64,000 nt of DNA from Pseudomonadota bacterium (GCA_021848345.1 JAJZUV010000017.1:1-64000); one strand, 5' to 3'; positions 1-11,787 are shown, numbered from the stretch's first letter. Made by a program: numbers and translations. The notes: generated by a model not told the origin, from the sequence alone.

Positions 1-50
1 GGCTGTTCGCAGCCCCCTTGTTCAATCCAGGATTCAATCAGGAGTGCAAT

Positions 51-959
51 ATGGCGGCAATCACCGCATCCATGGTGGCTGAACTTCGTGGCAAGACCGA
101 CGCGCCCATGATGGAGTGCAAGAAGGCGCTGACCGAGGCCGAAGGCGACATGGGCCGTGCCGAGGAACTGCTGCGCGTGAAGCTGGGCAGCAAGGCGAGC
201 AAGGCCGCCGCGCGGGTCACCGCCGAAGGCATCGTCGCCGTGCACATCGAGGGCACCCAGGGCGCCATCGTCGAGATCAACTGCGAAACCGACTTCGTGG
301 CCAAGAACGACGACTTCCTGGCCTTCGGCAAGCAACTCGCCCGCCTGGTCGCCGAGCGCGATCCGGCCGACGTGGCCGCGTTGTCGGCGCTGGAAGTCGA
401 CGGCGTCACCGTCGAGGCGCAACGCACCACGCTGATCGGCAAGATCGGCGAGAACATGAGCATCCGCCGCTTCAAGCGTTTCGCCGGCGGCTCGAAGCTG
501 GCCAGCTACCTGCACGGCACGCGCATCGGCGTGGTCGTCGAGTTCGACGGCGACGAAGTCGCGGCGAAGGACGTGGCGATGCACGTGGCGGCGATGAAGC
601 CGGTGGCCCTGTCGGCCGCCGACGTGCCGGCCGCGCTGATCGAGACCGAGCGTTCGATCGCCACGCAAAAGGCCGCCGAGGACGCCGAGAAGGCGCGCGC
701 CGAGGGCCGTCCGGTGCAATCGCCCGAGATCGTCGCCAAGCGCGTCGAAGGCTCGGTGCAGAAGTACCTGAAGGAGGTCTCGCTGTTCAACCAGGCCTTC
801 GTGAAGAACGACAAGCAGACCGTCGAGCAGATGCTCGCGGCGGCGAAGACCAAGGTGCTGGGCTTCACGCTGTACGTGGTCGGCGAGGGTATCGAGAAAA
901 AGTCGGAGAATTTCGCCGACGAGGTCGCCGCGCAGATGGCCGCCGCCCGCGGTGCCTGA
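51..959 (+). CDS. tsf: Elongation factor Ts
   Basis: Guanine nucleotide exchange factor that regenerates EF-Tu-GTP from EF-Tu-GDP in the cytoplasm. The 302-residue product has the N-terminal UBA-like segment with [13 protein letters not shown] and the family signature [10 protein letters not shown], followed by the two-part core ending near the C-terminus. The start at ATG 51 is chosen because GGAG lies at 41-44 with good spacing; an upstream in-frame TTG at 18 would add 11 residues unlike the family. rpsB is normally just upstream and would lie outside the window. First gene of the long plus-strand envelope and translation cluster. Confidence 0.97.
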   Translation: MAAITASMVAELRGKTDAPMMECKKALTEAEGDMGRAEELLRVKLGSKASKAAARVTAEGIVAVHIEGTQGAIVEINCETDFVAKNDDFLAFGKQLARLVAERDPADVAALSALEVDGVTVEAQRTTLIGKIGENMSIRRFKRFAGGSKLASYLHGTRIGVVVEFDGDEVAAKDVAMHVAAMKPVALSAADVPAALIETERSIATQKAAEDAEKARAEGRPVQSPEIVAKRVEGSVQKYLKEVSLFNQAFVKNDKQTVEQMLAAAKTKVLGFTLYVVGEGIEKKSENFADEVAAQMAAARGA

Positions 960-1013
960 GCCCCTGGCGACCCGCCCCCGATCGATGCGTCCCCTTTCCC
1001 GGAGAATCCAGGC

Positions 1014-1724
1014 ATGAGCGGTTACAAGCGCGTGTTGCTCAAACTCTCTGGTGAAGCCCTGATGGGCGAGGACCCGTACGGCATCAACCGCGCGACCATC
1101 GTCAAGATGGTCGAGGACATCGCGCAGGTGGTGCACAGCGGCGTCCAGTTGGCGATCGTCATCGGCGGGGGGAACATCTTCCGCGGCGTGGCGGGCGGCG
1201 CGGTCGGCATGGATCGTGCCACCGCGGACTACATGGGGATGCTGGCGACGGTGATGAACTCCCTGGCGCTGGCCGACGCGATGCGCCATGCCGGGCTGGT
1301 GGCGCGCGTGATGTCGGCCATCAGCATCGACCAGGTGGTCGAGTCCTACGTGCGCCCCAAGGCCCTGCAGTACCTGGAGGAGGGCAAGTCGGTGATCTTC
1401 GCCGGAGGCACCGGCAATCCCTTCTTCACCACGGATACCGCCGCGGCGCTGCGCGCGGCCGAGGTCGGCGCCGAGGTGATGCTCAAGGCCACCAAGGTGG
1501 ACGGCATCTACACGGCCGACCCGGCGCGCGACCCGCAAGCCACGCGCTTCGACCGCATCAGCTTCGACGAGGCCATCGTCAAGCGCCTGCAGGTGATGGA
1601 CGCCACCGCCTTCGCGCTGTGCCGCGACCAGGGCCTGCCGATCCGGGTCTTCAGCATCTTCAAGCCCGGGGCGCTGCTGCGCGTGGTGCAGGGCGAGCCC
1701 GAAGGCACGCTGGTACATCTTTGA
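1014..1724 (+). CDS. pyrH: UMP kinase (uridylate kinase)
   Basis: Phosphorylates UMP to UDP in pyrimidine nucleotide synthesis; bacterial UMP kinases are hexameric amino-acid-kinase-fold enzymes controlled by GTP and UTP. The 236-residue length matches the family. It shows the N-terminal LKLSGEAL nucleotide-binding loop, the IGGGNIFRG segment, and the [17 protein letters not shown] motif. ATG 1014 follows a GGAGA sequence at about 1001-1005. It sits between tsf and frr, the usual proteobacterial order, with a 54-base gap before and 25 bases after. Confidence 0.97.
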   Translation: MSGYKRVLLKLSGEALMGEDPYGINRATIVKMVEDIAQVVHSGVQLAIVIGGGNIFRGVAGGAVGMDRATADYMGMLATVMNSLALADAMRHAGLVARVMSAISIDQVVESYVRPKALQYLEEGKSVIFAGGTGNPFFTTDTAAALRAAEVGAEVMLKATKVDGIYTADPARDPQATRFDRISFDEAIVKRLQVMDATAFALCRDQGLPIRVFSIFKPGALLRVVQGEPEGTLVHL

Positions 1725-1749
1725 ATCCGAGCCCAACGAGTCAGCCATC

Positions 1750-2310
1750 ATGACCATCGCCGAGATCCGCAAGAACTGCGAACAGCGCATGCTCAAGTCC
1801 CTCGAGGCCCTGCGCAACGACCTGGCCAAGGTGCGCACCGGACGCGCGCACGCGGGCCTGCTCGACCACATCACGGTCGACTACTACGGCAGCCCGATGC
1901 CCATCAACCAGGTGGCCAACGTCAACCTGCTGGATGCGCGCACCATCAGCGTGCAGCCGTGGGAGAAGAAGATGGTGCAGGCGGTCGAGAAGGCCATCCG
2001 CGACTCCGACCTGGGCCTCAACCCGATGACCCAGGGCGACCTGATCCGCGTGCCCATGCCCGCGCTCACCGAGGAGCGCCGGCGCGACCTGGTGAAGGTG
2101 ATCAAGCAGGAAGGCGAGTCGGCCAAGGTGGCGGTGCGCAACCTGCGCCGCGACGCGAACCAGCAGCTCAAGGATCTGGTGAAGGCCAAGGAGGCCTCGG
2201 AAGACGAGGAGCGCCGCGCGCAGGACGAGGTGCAGAAGGCCACCGACCGCTTCATCGCCGACATCGACAAGATGATCGCGCAGAAGGAATCGGAGATCAT
2301 GGCCGTCTGA
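1750..2310 (+). CDS. frr: Ribosome recycling factor
   Basis: With EF-G it splits post-termination ribosomes. The 186-residue protein has the standard family length, with the three-helix-bundle tail ([20 protein letters not shown], then [13 protein letters not shown]) and the domain II stretch that contains [11 protein letters not shown]. It lies 25 bases after pyrH and 21 bases before uppS, on the same strand, and is probably cotranscribed. Confidence 0.97.
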   Translation: MTIAEIRKNCEQRMLKSLEALRNDLAKVRTGRAHAGLLDHITVDYYGSPMPINQVANVNLLDARTISVQPWEKKMVQAVEKAIRDSDLGLNPMTQGDLIRVPMPALTEERRRDLVKVIKQEGESAKVAVRNLRRDANQQLKDLVKAKEASEDEERRAQDEVQKATDRFIADIDKMIAQKESEIMAV

Positions 2311-2331
2311 CGGCCCGTTCCGGCGAACCCG

Positions 2332-3093
2332 ATGTCCGGCAAGACAGCCTCCCGCAAGACCTCCCGGCCGGCGCTGGTGCCGCGCCACGTCGCCGTGGTG
2401 ATGGACGGCAATGGCCGCTGGGCCACCCGCCGCCTGCTGCCACGCACGGCCGGGCACAAATTCGGTGCCGACGCGCTCAAGCGCCTGGTGCGCGGTTGCG
2501 TGCAGCAGGGCGTGCAGTACCTGACCGTATTCGCGTTCTCGTCGGAGAACTGGAAGCGCCCGGTCGAGGAGGTCTCGGCGCTGATGGAACTGTTCGTGCA
2601 GGCCTTGCAGCGCGAGACCCCGGATCTGACCGCGCAGGGCGTGAGCCTTCGTTTCCTCGGCGATCGCGAGCCGCTGAACGAGCGCATGCGCGAACTCATG
2701 GTCCAGGCCGAGTCGACCGTGGTGGAGCCCGCCCGGCTGCGCCTGAACGTGGCGCTGAACTACGGCGGGCGCTGGGACATCGTGCAGGCGGCCCGCGCCG
2801 CGCAGACGGCCGGCGTGGAGCTGACCGAGGAAAGCCTGGGGCGCTACATGTGCCTGGCCGACATCCCGGAGCCGGATCTGCTGATCCGAACGGGCGGCGA
2901 ACATCGGGTGAGCAATTTCCTGCTGTGGCAACTCGCCTACACCGAGTTCTACTTCAGCGAGACCCTCTGGCCGGATTTCGACGAACAGACGCTGGCGCAT
3001 GCCATCGCCGACTTCGCGCGGCGCGAGCGCCGCTTCGGGCGCGTGAGCGACAAGGCCGCCCCCGCCGACCCCGCCGGATTGCGCGTGGCCTGA
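2332..3093 (+). CDS. uppS: Undecaprenyl diphosphate synthase (isoprenyl transferase)
   Basis: Cis-prenyltransferase that makes the C55 lipid carrier precursor for peptidoglycan and O-antigen from FPP and IPP. The 253-residue protein carries the signature [12 protein letters not shown] at residues 20-31 with the catalytic Asp at 25, the SSENW segment, and the C-terminal [19 protein letters not shown] block. It is 21 bases after frr and 27 bases before cdsA. Dxr, which feeds the same isoprenoid pathway, is encoded two genes downstream. Confidence 0.96.
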   Translation: MSGKTASRKTSRPALVPRHVAVVMDGNGRWATRRLLPRTAGHKFGADALKRLVRGCVQQGVQYLTVFAFSSENWKRPVEEVSALMELFVQALQRETPDLTAQGVSLRFLGDREPLNERMRELMVQAESTVVEPARLRLNVALNYGGRWDIVQAARAAQTAGVELTEESLGRYMCLADIPEPDLLIRTGGEHRVSNFLLWQLAYTEFYFSETLWPDFDEQTLAHAIADFARRERRFGRVSDKAAPADPAGLRVA

Positions 3094-3120
3094 GCCGCGT
3101 CCGGCCACGCCCGCATCGCC

Positions 3121-3951
3121 ATGCTGCGTACCCGAATCATCACGGCCCTGGTCCTGCTGGCCGTGCTGCTGCCGCTGCTGGCCTTCGCCGGCGCGCGCAG
3201 CTTCGGGCTGGCGATGGGCGTGTTCGCCGCGGCCGGCATGTGGGAATGGGCTCGCCTGGCCGGGCTGCGTGGCTGGCGCCCGCTGGCCTGGGGCGCGGTC
3301 TGGCTGGCGCTGGTGTCCGTGATGTTGTTCAGCCCGATGGCCGCGCTGGACGCCGACGGCAGTTTCGCGCTGGCCACGCTGGCCTGGGTCGCGCTGCTGG
3401 CCGGAAGCCTGCCGCGCGCGGCGCTTCCGCGCAGCCTGGCCGCGCCGGCGGTGCTGTGCCTGCTGGGCTTCCTGGTGCTGTTCGCCGGCTGGATGGCCCT
3501 GTGGCACGCGCGCCGCCTGGGCGTGGGCTACCTGCTGTCGGTGCTGATGCTGGTGTGGGTGGCCGACGTGGCCGCGTATTTCGGCGGGCGGGCGATCGGC
3601 GGACCGAAGCTGGCGCCTCGGCTGAGCCCGGGCAAGACCCTGTCCGGTGCGTTGTGCGGGGTGCTCGCGGTGGTCGCCTACACGGCGCTGAGCGCGGTGC
3701 TGCCGGGGCTGCACGACACCCTCGGGGCCCGGCTGGCCCTGCGCTGGAGCCTGCCCGGGGCCTTGCTGATCGCCGCCTTGCTGGCCCTGCTGAGCGTGGC
3801 GGGGGACCTGTTCGAGTCCCTGCTCAAGCGCCGGGCCGGGGTCAAGGACAGCAGCGGCCTGTTGCCAGGGCACGGCGGCGTGCTGGACCGCATCGACGCC
3901 TTGCTGCCGGTGTTGCCGGTGGTCATGTTGCTGGTGGGGCTCGGGACATGA
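3121..3951 (+). CDS. cdsA: Phosphatidate cytidylyltransferase
   Basis: Inner-membrane enzyme that makes CDP-diacylglycerol from phosphatidate and CTP, the branch point of phospholipid synthesis. The 276 residues are mostly hydrophobic helices. The C-terminal CdsA signature is clear: [14 protein letters not shown] followed by [17 protein letters not shown]. The stop overlaps the dxr start in an ATGA (3948-3951), indicating translational coupling. Confidence 0.95.
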   Translation: MLRTRIITALVLLAVLLPLLAFAGARSFGLAMGVFAAAGMWEWARLAGLRGWRPLAWGAVWLALVSVMLFSPMAALDADGSFALATLAWVALLAGSLPRAALPRSLAAPAVLCLLGFLVLFAGWMALWHARRLGVGYLLSVLMLVWVADVAAYFGGRAIGGPKLAPRLSPGKTLSGALCGVLAVVAYTALSAVLPGLHDTLGARLALRWSLPGALLIAALLALLSVAGDLFESLLKRRAGVKDSSGLLPGHGGVLDRIDALLPVLPVVMLLVGLGT

Positions 3952-5123
3952 AGCGCATCACCATCCTCGGCAGCACGGGCTCCATCGGGCGCAGCACGCT
4001 GGAGGTCCTGGGGCTGCATCCGGAAGAGTTCGAGGTGTTCGCGCTGGCCGCGCGCAGCAGCCACCAGGCGCTGCTGGAGCAGTGTGTCCGCCACGCTCCG
4101 CGCTACGCGGTGCTGGAGGACGAGCAGGCCGCGGAGCATCTGCGCCGGGAGCTCGGCCGGACGGGCTCGCGCACCGAGGTACTGGCCGGAGCCGGCGCGA
4201 TGCTGCGGGTGGCCTCGGACCCCGAAGTGCACATGGTGATGGCCGCCATCGTCGGCGCCGCCGGGCTGGACTCGGCGCTGGCCGCTGCGCGCGCGGGCAA
4301 GCGCGTGCTGCTGGCCAACAAGGAATCCCTGGTGGTCGCCGGCGAATTGTTCATGCGCGCCATGCACGAGGGCGGCGGCGAACTGCTGCCCATCGACAGC
4401 GAGCACAGCGCGATCCTGCAGAGCATGCCGGCCGAGCGCGAGCGCTGGGATCTCGACGTGCGCGAGATCACGCTGACGGCCTCGGGTGGCCCGTTTCGAT
4501 GCGCCGAGCCGGCCGCGCTGGAGACGATGACTCCGGCGCAGGCCTGCGCGCATCCCAACTGGAGCATGGGGCGCAAGATCTCGGTGGACTCGGCGACCAT
4601 GATGAACAAGGCGCTGGAGGTGATCGAGGCGCATTACCTGTTCGGCATGCCGGCCTCGCGCATCCAGGTGCTGATCCACCCGCAGAGCATCGTGCATTCG
4701 ATGGTGACCTACCACGACGGCTCGGTGCTTGCGCAACTGGGGGTGCCCGACATGCGCACCCCCATCGCCTACGGCCTGTCGTGGCCGCGGCGCATGGCTT
4801 CCGGAAGTTCCTGGCTGGATCTGGCGCGCATCGGTCGCCTGGACTTCGAGGAGCCCGACGCGGCGCGATTCCCGGGACTGGGGCTGGCCTTCGCGGCGCT
4901 GGAGATGGCCGGCGGCGCCTGCGCGGTGCTCAACGCGGCCAACGAGGTGGCGGTGCAGGCCTTTCTGGACGGAAGCTTGCGTTTCACCGACATTCACCGC
5001 GTCAATGCCGCCACGCTGGAAGCTTTGGGCGGAAGCGCCGCGCGTGAACTCGACGAATTGCTGGATCTGGATGCGCGAGCCCGCGCCGACGCGGCGACCC
5101 GAGTGCACGCGCTGGCGCGCTGA
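3948..5123 (+). CDS. dxr: 1-deoxy-D-xylulose 5-phosphate reductoisomerase
   Basis: Converts DXP to 2-C-methyl-D-erythritol 4-phosphate with NADPH, the committed step of the MEP isoprenoid pathway. The 391-residue product begins [14 protein letters not shown], the NADPH-binding glycine loop, and has [17 protein letters not shown] for metal and substrate binding, and [20 protein letters not shown]. The start at 3948 is set by the ATGA overlap with cdsA and the family N-terminus. A much longer open frame extends upstream but is only a shadow over frr, uppS and cdsA. Confidence 0.97.
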   Translation: MKRITILGSTGSIGRSTLEVLGLHPEEFEVFALAARSSHQALLEQCVRHAPRYAVLEDEQAAEHLRRELGRTGSRTEVLAGAGAMLRVASDPEVHMVMAAIVGAAGLDSALAAARAGKRVLLANKESLVVAGELFMRAMHEGGGELLPIDSEHSAILQSMPAERERWDLDVREITLTASGGPFRCAEPAALETMTPAQACAHPNWSMGRKISVDSATMMNKALEVIEAHYLFGMPASRIQVLIHPQSIVHSMVTYHDGSVLAQLGVPDMRTPIAYGLSWPRRMASGSSWLDLARIGRLDFEEPDAARFPGLGLAFAALEMAGGACAVLNAANEVAVQAFLDGSLRFTDIHRVNAATLEALGGSAARELDELLDLDARARADAATRVHALAR

Positions 5124-5189
5124 ACGGCGCACAATGCGGCCATGCCCTTGACCGCCACCTGTGCCGGGCGCCGGCTCCCGTAGGCCTCG

Positions 5190-6575
5190 ATGCTCACCCT
5201 GTTCGCATTCCTGTTCGCCCTGGCATTGCTCATCGCCGTGCACGAGGCGGGGCATTACCTGGCCGCGCGATCCTGCGGCATCCGGGTGCTCAAGTTCTCC
5301 ATCGGTTTCGGGCGCCCGTTGCTGCGTCGGCGCATCGGGCCCGACGGCACCGAATTCGTGCTGGCGGCGATTCCCCTGGGCGGCTTCGTGCGCATGCTCG
5401 ACGAACGCGAGGCCCCGGTGGAGCCGGCGCAGCTGCACCGCGCCTTCAACCGCCAGAACCCCTGGAAGCGCGCCTGGGTCGTGGCCGCGGGACCCGCGGC
5501 CAACCTGGTGCTCGCGGTGCTGCTGTTCGCCGGCGTGTCGATGATGGGGGTGCGCGAGCCGGTGGCCTTGCTGGCCGCTCCGGCGCCGGGCACGCCCGCG
5601 GCCGCCGCCGGCGTGCAGGGCGGCCAGCAGGTGCTGGCCACGACCATCGCCGGCGACACGCGCGCGGTGCGCAGCTGGCCGCAACTGGCGCTGCGCCTGC
5701 AGGAGGCGGCGCTGGACGGGCGCAACGTGGATCTTCGGGTGCGAGACGCCCGCGGCGAGCACGACCTGCGGCTGGACCTGCGCGCCGAGTCGGCGCGCGC
5801 GGGCCAGGCCGATTTTCTGCGCTCCGTCGGGCTGCGGCTGCAACCGGCGCCGGTTCTCGTGCAGCAGGCGCTGCCGGGCCAGGCCGCGGAGCAGGCGGGC
5901 CTACGCGCCGGCGACGTGATCGTCGGAGTGGCCGCGCCGGGCGCCGCGTATGGCAGCGCAGCCGGGCCCGCCGACCGGCTGGATGCCCAGCAGCTGCGGC
6001 AGGCCATCTCGGCCAGCGACGGGCAGGCCTTGCGCCTGACGGTGCGGCGGGGCTCCAGCACGCTGTTCGTGTCGGTGCGCCCACGGCGCGAGACCGACGC
6101 GGGGGGGCGTGCGCACTGGCGCATCGGCGCGCTGCTCGACGACCGTCTGCCCAGCACCGTGGTGCGCCTGGGGCCGGCGCAGGCGCTGCGCGAAGGGGCG
6201 CATCGCACCTGGCAACTCAGCGTGCTGAGCCTGCGCACGCTGGGGCGCATGGTGGTGGGCCAGGCCTCGCTGGACCAGCTCAGCGGCCCGGTGACCATCG
6301 CCGACTACGCCGGACGCAGCGCGGCGCTGGGCCTGGCGCCCTACCTGAACTTCCTGGCCGTCGTCAGCCTCAGCCTGGGCGTGCTCAACCTGCTGCCGAT
6401 ACCGGTCTTGGACGGGGGGCATCTCCTGTATTATGCGTTCGAGATCTTGAGCCGCCGGAAGGTGCCGCAGCGTGTGCAGGAGCGGCTTCAGCAAGGCGGC
6501 CTGGCCCTGATCGCGCTGATGATCGCGGTGGCGTTGTACAACGACATCGCCCGCGTGCTCGGGCCGTTCCACTGA
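5190..6575 (+). CDS. rseP: RseP-type site-2 intramembrane zinc metalloprotease
   Basis: Inner-membrane protease that in characterised relatives cleaves the anti-sigma factor RseA in the envelope stress response and clears signal peptide remnants. The 461-residue product has the zinc motif HEAGH at residues 18-22 in the first membrane helix, two PDZ-like stretches in the periplasmic middle part, and the third zinc ligand motif LDG at 407-409 within NLLPIPVLDGGH. It lies directly upstream of bamA, as in most proteobacteria, 66 bases after dxr. Confidence 0.95.
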   Translation: MLTLFAFLFALALLIAVHEAGHYLAARSCGIRVLKFSIGFGRPLLRRRIGPDGTEFVLAAIPLGGFVRMLDEREAPVEPAQLHRAFNRQNPWKRAWVVAAGPAANLVLAVLLFAGVSMMGVREPVALLAAPAPGTPAAAAGVQGGQQVLATTIAGDTRAVRSWPQLALRLQEAALDGRNVDLRVRDARGEHDLRLDLRAESARAGQADFLRSVGLRLQPAPVLVQQALPGQAAEQAGLRAGDVIVGVAAPGAAYGSAAGPADRLDAQQLRQAISASDGQALRLTVRRGSSTLFVSVRPRRETDAGGRAHWRIGALLDDRLPSTVVRLGPAQALREGAHRTWQLSVLSLRTLGRMVVGQASLDQLSGPVTIADYAGRSAALGLAPYLNFLAVVSLSLGVLNLLPIPVLDGGHLLYYAFEILSRRKVPQRVQERLQQGGLALIALMIAVALYNDIARVLGPFH

Positions 6576-6596
6576 ACCATCCACACCGAGGTTAAT

Positions 6597-8882
6597 TTGA
6601 GGCTTCGTCACGCATTGCAGGGTTCTGCCGTGGCCATCATCGCCATGGCCTGCGCCCAGGCCTACGCCGCCGATACCTTCGTCATCAAGGACATCCGAGT
6701 CGACGGCCTGCAGCGGACCGAGCCGGGAACGGTGTTCACCTATCTACCGTTTCGGGTCGGCGACCAGTACACCCCCGAACTCGGCGCCGCCGCGATCCGC
6801 GCGCTGTTCGCCACGGGCCTGTTCAAGAACGTGAGCCTGCGCACGGCCGGCGACGTGGTCACCGTGGTGGTCGAGGAGCGGCCGGTGATCGCCAACGTGG
6901 ACTTCGTCGGCACCAAGGAATTCTCCAAGAAGGAACTGATCGCCGCGCTCAAGCAGGTCGGCCTGGGCGATGCGCAGCCCTACAACCAGGCCTTGATCGA
7001 GCAGGCCGAGCAGGAACTCAAGCAGCAATACCTGGCCAAGGGCTACTACGCCGCGCACGTGACGACCACGGTCACTCCGCTGGAGCGCAACCGGGTGGAC
7101 GTGACCTTCAACGTGGAGGAGGGCGGCATCGCGAAGATCCGTGCGCTGCGGATCGTCGGCAACCACGCCTTCAGCGAAAGCACCCTGCTGGACCAGTTCT
7201 CGCTGTCCACGCCGGGCTGGCTGACCTGGTACACCAAGGCCGACCAGTATTCCCGCGCCAAGCTGAACGCCGACCTGGAGACCCTGCGCTCGTACTACCA
7301 GGATCGCGGCTACCTGGATTTCCGCATCGACTCCACCCAGGTGGCGCTGTCCCCGGACAAGGAATCGATCTCCATCACCATCAACGTCCACGAAGGCCGC
7401 AAGTACGTGGTCTCCGGCTACGAGCTGGAGGGCAACTACCTGGGCCTGGACAACGAGTTCCGCGCGCTGGTCGAGCTCAAGCCGGGCGAGACCTACAGCG
7501 CCAAGAAGCTCGACCAGAGCGTGAAGAAGATGGTCGAGAAGTTCGGGGTGTACGGCTATGCCTTCGCGCGCGTGCAACCCACGCCGCATATCGACCGCGC
7601 GACCCACCAGGTGTCCTTCACCATCCAGGCGGATCCCGGGCGGCGCATCTACGTGCGCCACATCAACATCGGCGGCAACACCCGTACCAGCGACAAGGTG
7701 ATCCGGCGCGAGTTCCGCCAGTTCGAGGACGCCTGGTACGACGCGGATCGCATCAAGCTCTCGCGCGACCGCGTGGACCGACTGGGCTTTTTCCAGAACG
7801 TGCAGATGGGCACGCAGGAAGTCCCCGGCACCAGCGATGAAGTGGACCTGGACATGCAGGTCAAGGAAAAGCCCACCGGGCTGCTGGGCCTGGGGGTTGG
7901 ATTCTCCAGCGCCAACAGCGTGTCCTTCAACGCCTCGGTGAGCCAGGACAACATCTTCGGCAGCGGCAACAACGTCAGCCTGAGCCTGGACACCTCGCAC
8001 TATTACCGCACGCTGTCGCTGAGCAGCACGAATCCGTATTTCACGCAGGACGGTATCAGCCGCACCATCAACCTGTACTACCGGACCATTCGTCCGTACA
8101 CCGCGCAGGGCAACAACTACAAGATCGTCACTCCGGGCGCGAACGTGCAGTTCGGGGTTCCGTTCACCGAACTGGACCGGGTGTTCTTCGGCGTGGGATT
8201 CGAGGAATACACGCTGACCCTGGCGGCCGGAGCGCCGGCGTCCTACATCACCTACGTCAACGAGTTCGGCGAGACCGCGCACGGCTTCCCGCTGAGCGTG
8301 GGCTGGCAGCGCGACAGCCGCAACAGCGCGCTGGTGCCCACCGACGGGCGCTACCAGCGCGCCAACATGGACTACAGCCCGTTCGGCTCCCTGCGCTACG
8401 TTCGTGCCACCTACCAGTACCAGCAGTTCTTCCCGGTCAGCCGCCTGACCGATTTCGCGTTCAACGGCGAGATCGGCTGGGCGCACGGCCTGAACGGGCG
8501 GCCGCTTCCGGTGTTCAAGTACCTGTACGCCGGGGGCATCGGCAGCGTGCGCGGCTTCCAGCAGAGCTCGCTGGGCCCGCACGACGCCCAGGGCAACGCG
8601 CTGGGCGGGGCCAAGATGCTGGTCGGTGACTTCGAATACCAGTTCCCGTTCCCCGGCACCGGCGTGGACAAGAGCATCCGCATGTCCACCTTCCTGGACA
8701 GCGGCTACGTGTGGGGCGAGAACCAGCCCGTGCACCTGGCCGACATGCGCGCCGCGGTGGGTATCGGCGTGGCGTGGATCTCGCCCATCGGCCCGCTGAA
8801 GTTCAGCATCGCGCATCCGATCCGCACCCGGCCGGGCGACCAGACCCAGACCTTCCAGTTCACCGTCGGCACCGCATTCTGA
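6597..8882 (+). CDS. bamA: Outer membrane protein assembly factor BamA
   Basis: Omp85-family core of the BAM complex that inserts beta-barrel proteins into the outer membrane. The 761 residues comprise a signal peptide (cleavage expected after AYA, residue 24), five POTRA domains to about residue 420, and a C-terminal 16-strand barrel with the VRGF loop motif ([11 protein letters not shown]) and a terminal Phe. The start is TTG at 6597: no ATG or GTG gives a proper signal peptide, and GAGG lies just upstream. The partner chaperone gene skp follows by 11 bases. Confidence 0.97.
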   Translation: MRLRHALQGSAVAIIAMACAQAYAADTFVIKDIRVDGLQRTEPGTVFTYLPFRVGDQYTPELGAAAIRALFATGLFKNVSLRTAGDVVTVVVEERPVIANVDFVGTKEFSKKELIAALKQVGLGDAQPYNQALIEQAEQELKQQYLAKGYYAAHVTTTVTPLERNRVDVTFNVEEGGIAKIRALRIVGNHAFSESTLLDQFSLSTPGWLTWYTKADQYSRAKLNADLETLRSYYQDRGYLDFRIDSTQVALSPDKESISITINVHEGRKYVVSGYELEGNYLGLDNEFRALVELKPGETYSAKKLDQSVKKMVEKFGVYGYAFARVQPTPHIDRATHQVSFTIQADPGRRIYVRHINIGGNTRTSDKVIRREFRQFEDAWYDADRIKLSRDRVDRLGFFQNVQMGTQEVPGTSDEVDLDMQVKEKPTGLLGLGVGFSSANSVSFNASVSQDNIFGSGNNVSLSLDTSHYYRTLSLSSTNPYFTQDGISRTINLYYRTIRPYTAQGNNYKIVTPGANVQFGVPFTELDRVFFGVGFEEYTLTLAAGAPASYITYVNEFGETAHGFPLSVGWQRDSRNSALVPTDGRYQRANMDYSPFGSLRYVRATYQYQQFFPVSRLTDFAFNGEIGWAHGLNGRPLPVFKYLYAGGIGSVRGFQQSSLGPHDAQGNALGGAKMLVGDFEYQFPFPGTGVDKSIRMSTFLDSGYVWGENQPVHLADMRAAVGIGVAWISPIGPLKFSIAHPIRTRPGDQTQTFQFTVGTAF

Positions 8883-8893
8883 GACCGTTCTCC

Positions 8894-9448
8894 ATGAAGT
8901 TCCTGCTACCGTCCGTTCGTTGCGCCGTGCTTGCCGGCGTGTTCGCGGCCTCGCTGTTCGCGGGCAGCGCCCAGGCGCAGGGCGCCGCCGGCAACGGCCA
9001 GCCCTCGGGCAAGATCGGTTTCATCAATACCGAGCGCATCCTCAAGGAGTCCGCGCCGGCGAAGGCCGCGCAGCAGAAGCTCGAGGCCGAGTTCTCCAAG
9101 CGGGACAAGAACCTACAGGACATGGCCGCGCGCATCAAGGCGCTGAGCCAGAAGCTGGACAAGGACGGTCCGGTGATGAGCGACAGCGAGCGCAGCAACG
9201 CGCAGCAGCAACTCGCCGACATGAATCGCGATTTCCAGCGCAAGCAGCGCGAGTTCAGCGAGGACCTGAACGCGCGCCGCAACGCGGCGCTGGCGGCGGT
9301 GCTGGACAAGGCCAACAAGGTGGTCAAGCAGGTCGCCGAGCAGGGCAATTACGACATCATCTTTCAGGAAGCGGTGTACGTGAACCCGCGCATCGACATC
9401 ACCGACAAGGTCCTGAAAGCCCTGGACGCGCAATCCGGCAGTCAATGA
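8894..9448 (+). CDS. skp: Periplasmic chaperone Skp/OmpH family
   Basis: Trimeric periplasmic holdase that carries unfolded outer-membrane proteins to BamA. The 184-residue product has a signal peptide ending AQA near residue 30, the [13 protein letters not shown] strand, a long charged coiled-coil middle rich in Lys, Gln, Arg and Glu, and the C-terminal [16 protein letters not shown] block typical of OmpH proteins. The stop overlaps the lpxD start in an ATGA. ATG 8894 is preferred over an upstream start inside bamA because it yields a clean signal peptide. Confidence 0.94.
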   Translation: MKFLLPSVRCAVLAGVFAASLFAGSAQAQGAAGNGQPSGKIGFINTERILKESAPAKAAQQKLEAEFSKRDKNLQDMAARIKALSQKLDKDGPVMSDSERSNAQQQLADMNRDFQRKQREFSEDLNARRNAALAAVLDKANKVVKQVAEQGNYDIIFQEAVYVNPRIDITDKVLKALDAQSGSQ

Positions 9449-10527
9449 GCCATCGCCCCACGGGCGCAGGCGATGGCCTGCCGGTCGCTGAGATCGTCGC
9501 GCGCCTGGGCGGGACGCTGCGGGGCGACGCGTCGGTGCGCGTGCGACGCTTCGCGCCGCTGGAACGCGCGGGCGAGGGCGACATCGCGTTCCTGGCGCGT
9601 GCCGGGCAGGCGCGCCTGCTCGAAAGCTGCGGCGCCTCCTGCGTGATCGTGCCGGAGGAGGTGGATCCCGGCGAACACTTCGCGGCGGCCATACACACTC
9701 GCGATCCCTACCTCTACTACGCCCGCGTGTCGCAGTGGCTGCAGCAGCTGCAGGCGCCGGCGGCGCCGCGTGGTTGCCATCCCGGCGCCGTGGTGCACGA
9801 AAGCGCCCGGGTGGCTCCCGACGCCTACGTCGACGCCTGCGCGGTGGTCGAGCGCGATGCCGAGATCGGCGCGCGTGCTTACGTCGGGCCCGGTTGCTTC
9901 GTGGGTGCCGGCGCGGTGATCGGTGCCGATACGCGCATGCTGGCGCGCAGCGTGGTGATGCACGACTGCCGGGTGGGCGAGCGCTGCACCCTGCATCCGG
10001 GCGCGGTGATCGGCGCCGACGGATTCGGCTTCGCCCGCGACGAGCAGGGCGCCGGCGTGCGCATCGCGCAGACCGGCCGCGTCGTGTTGGGCGACGACGT
10101 GGACATCGGGGCCAACACCACGGTGGACCGCGGCGCGCTCGACGACACCCGGATCGGCAACGGCGTGAAAATCGACAATCTCGTGCAAGTGGCGCACAAC
10201 GTGCAGATCGGCGAACATACGGCACTTGCCGGTTGCGTCGGCATCGCCGGCAGCGCACGCATCGGCGCCTATTGCTTCATCGGCGGGGGCGCCGGTATCG
10301 CCGGGCACCTGGAGATCGCCGACCGCACGGTGATCGGCGGCATGTCCCTGGTTTCGCGCTCGGTTCGCCAGGCCGGCCACTACACCGGGGCCTTTCCGCT
10401 GGATCGCCACGAGAACTGGTCCGCCAACGCCGCGGCGCTGCGCCACCTGGCGGAGCTTCGCGACCGGATCCGGCAGCTGGAGCGCACGCTCGACCCACAG
10501 AAAAACTCCGCACAAGACAAGTCATGA
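9445..10527 (+). CDS. lpxD: UDP-3-O-(3-hydroxyacyl)glucosamine N-acyltransferase
   Basis: Adds the second 3-hydroxyacyl chain in lipid A synthesis, using acyl-ACP. The 360 residues have an N-terminal uridine-binding domain, a left-handed beta helix built of hexapeptide repeats ([18 protein letters not shown] and similar), the catalytic His region [10 protein letters not shown], and a C-terminal helix. Overlaps skp at the start and fabZ at the end, both by ATGA, so the three are likely translationally coupled. Confidence 0.96.
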   Translation: MSHRPTGAGDGLPVAEIVARLGGTLRGDASVRVRRFAPLERAGEGDIAFLARAGQARLLESCGASCVIVPEEVDPGEHFAAAIHTRDPYLYYARVSQWLQQLQAPAAPRGCHPGAVVHESARVAPDAYVDACAVVERDAEIGARAYVGPGCFVGAGAVIGADTRMLARSVVMHDCRVGERCTLHPGAVIGADGFGFARDEQGAGVRIAQTGRVVLGDDVDIGANTTVDRGALDDTRIGNGVKIDNLVQVAHNVQIGEHTALAGCVGIAGSARIGAYCFIGGGAGIAGHLEIADRTVIGGMSLVSRSVRQAGHYTGAFPLDRHENWSANAAALRHLAELRDRIRQLERTLDPQKNSAQDKS

Positions 10528-10970
10528 CCGTGTTCGACATCAACCAGATCCAGAAACTGCTGCCGCATCGCTACCCCTTCCTGCTGGTCGATCGCGTGGT
10601 CGAGTTCGACAAGGGCGAGCGCATCCTGGCCTACAAGAACGTGTCGTTCAACGAGCCGTACTTCACCGGGCATTTCCCGCAGAAGCCCATCATGCCGGGG
10701 GTGCTGATCCTGGAAGCGCTGGCCCAGGCAGCGGGCATCCTGGCGTTCGGCACGCTGGACGTGCAGGCCGAGGACGACTCGGTGTACTACCTCGTGGGGG
10801 TGGACGGCGCTCGCTTCAAGCGCCCTGTCGAGCCGGGCGACCAGCTGATGCTGGACGTGCGCCTGACCCGCCACATGCGCAACATCTACAAGTTCCAGGC
10901 GGTGGCGCGGGTGGGCGAGGAGATGGCCGCCGAGGCCGAACTCATGTGCACCGAGCGGGTGATCGACTGA
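10524..10970 (+). CDS. fabZ: 3-hydroxyacyl-ACP dehydratase FabZ
   Basis: Dehydrates 3-hydroxyacyl-ACP in fatty acid elongation and competes with the Lpx acyltransferases for the same substrate. The 148-residue hot-dog-fold protein has [14 protein letters not shown] near the N-terminus and the active-site block [20 protein letters not shown] with the catalytic His and Glu. Its position between lpxD and lpxA is the conserved one. Confidence 0.97.
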   Translation: MTVFDINQIQKLLPHRYPFLLVDRVVEFDKGERILAYKNVSFNEPYFTGHFPQKPIMPGVLILEALAQAAGILAFGTLDVQAEDDSVYYLVGVDGARFKRPVEPGDQLMLDVRLTRHMRNIYKFQAVARVGEEMAAEAELMCTERVID

Positions 10971-10992
10971 AGCGCGCGTCGGGAGTCCAGCG

Positions 10993-11787
10993 TTGAGCCT
11001 GATTCACCCCACCGCGCTGGTCGAGCGCGGCGCCGAGCTGGCCGACGGCGTGGAGATCGGCCCTTACTGCACGGTCGGCGCGCAGGTGCGCATCGACGCG
11101 GGCACGCGCCTGTTGTCGCACGTGAGCGTGCAGGGGCGTACCCGCATCGGCTCCGACAACGTCATCCATCCCTTCTGTTCCCTGGGCGCGGTCCCGCAGG
11201 ACAAGAAATACGGCGGCGAGCCCACCGAACTGCACATCGGCTCGCGTAACACGATCCGCGAATGCTGCACCCTCAACCTGGGCACCTCGCAGGATGTCGG
11301 TGTCACCCGGATCGGCGATGACAACTGGATCATGGCCTACGTGCACGTGGCGCATGACTGCCAGGTGGGCAGCCACGTGACCTTCGCCAACTGCACCCAG
11401 CTCGCCGGCCACGTGCACGTGGGGGATTGGGTCACGCTGGGCGGTTTCACCGGAGTGCACCAGTTCGTGCGCGTCGGCGCGCACGTGATGGCCGGCATCC
11501 ACTCGGTGCTGACCCAGGACGTGCCTCCCTTCGTGCTCCTGGGTGGGACCCCCGCGGTGCCCCACGGGATCAACGCCGAGGGCTTGCGCCGTCGCGGATT
11601 CGGACCCGAGCGCATCGCCGCGCTGCGCCGCGCCTACCGGGCGCTGTACCGGCAGGGCCTGGCGCTGGAACAGGCGCTGGAGCAGATCGGCGCCGAGGCG
11701 CGAGCCGATTCCGGGCCGTCGGCCGCGGATCTCGGGCTGTTGTGCGAGTTCGTGGCTGCCAGCACGCGCGGCATCCTGCGCCCCTGA
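10993..11787 (+). CDS. lpxA: UDP-N-acetylglucosamine O-acyltransferase
   Basis: First enzyme of lipid A synthesis, transferring a 3-hydroxyacyl chain from ACP to UDP-GlcNAc. The 264-residue product is a hexapeptide-repeat left-handed beta helix. The catalytic His lies in MAYVHVAHDCQVG, and GGFTGVHQFVRVGAHVMAG and the C-terminal helical domain follow. The start is TTG at 10993, giving the family-typical MSLIHPTALV, with GGGAG at 10981-10985 as a plausible ribosome binding site. Confidence 0.96.
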   Translation: MSLIHPTALVERGAELADGVEIGPYCTVGAQVRIDAGTRLLSHVSVQGRTRIGSDNVIHPFCSLGAVPQDKKYGGEPTELHIGSRNTIRECCTLNLGTSQDVGVTRIGDDNWIMAYVHVAHDCQVGSHVTFANCTQLAGHVHVGDWVTLGGFTGVHQFVRVGAHVMAGIHSVLTQDVPPFVLLGGTPAVPHGINAEGLRRRGFGPERIAALRRAYRALYRQGLALEQALEQIGAEARADSGPSAADLGLLCEFVAASTRGILRP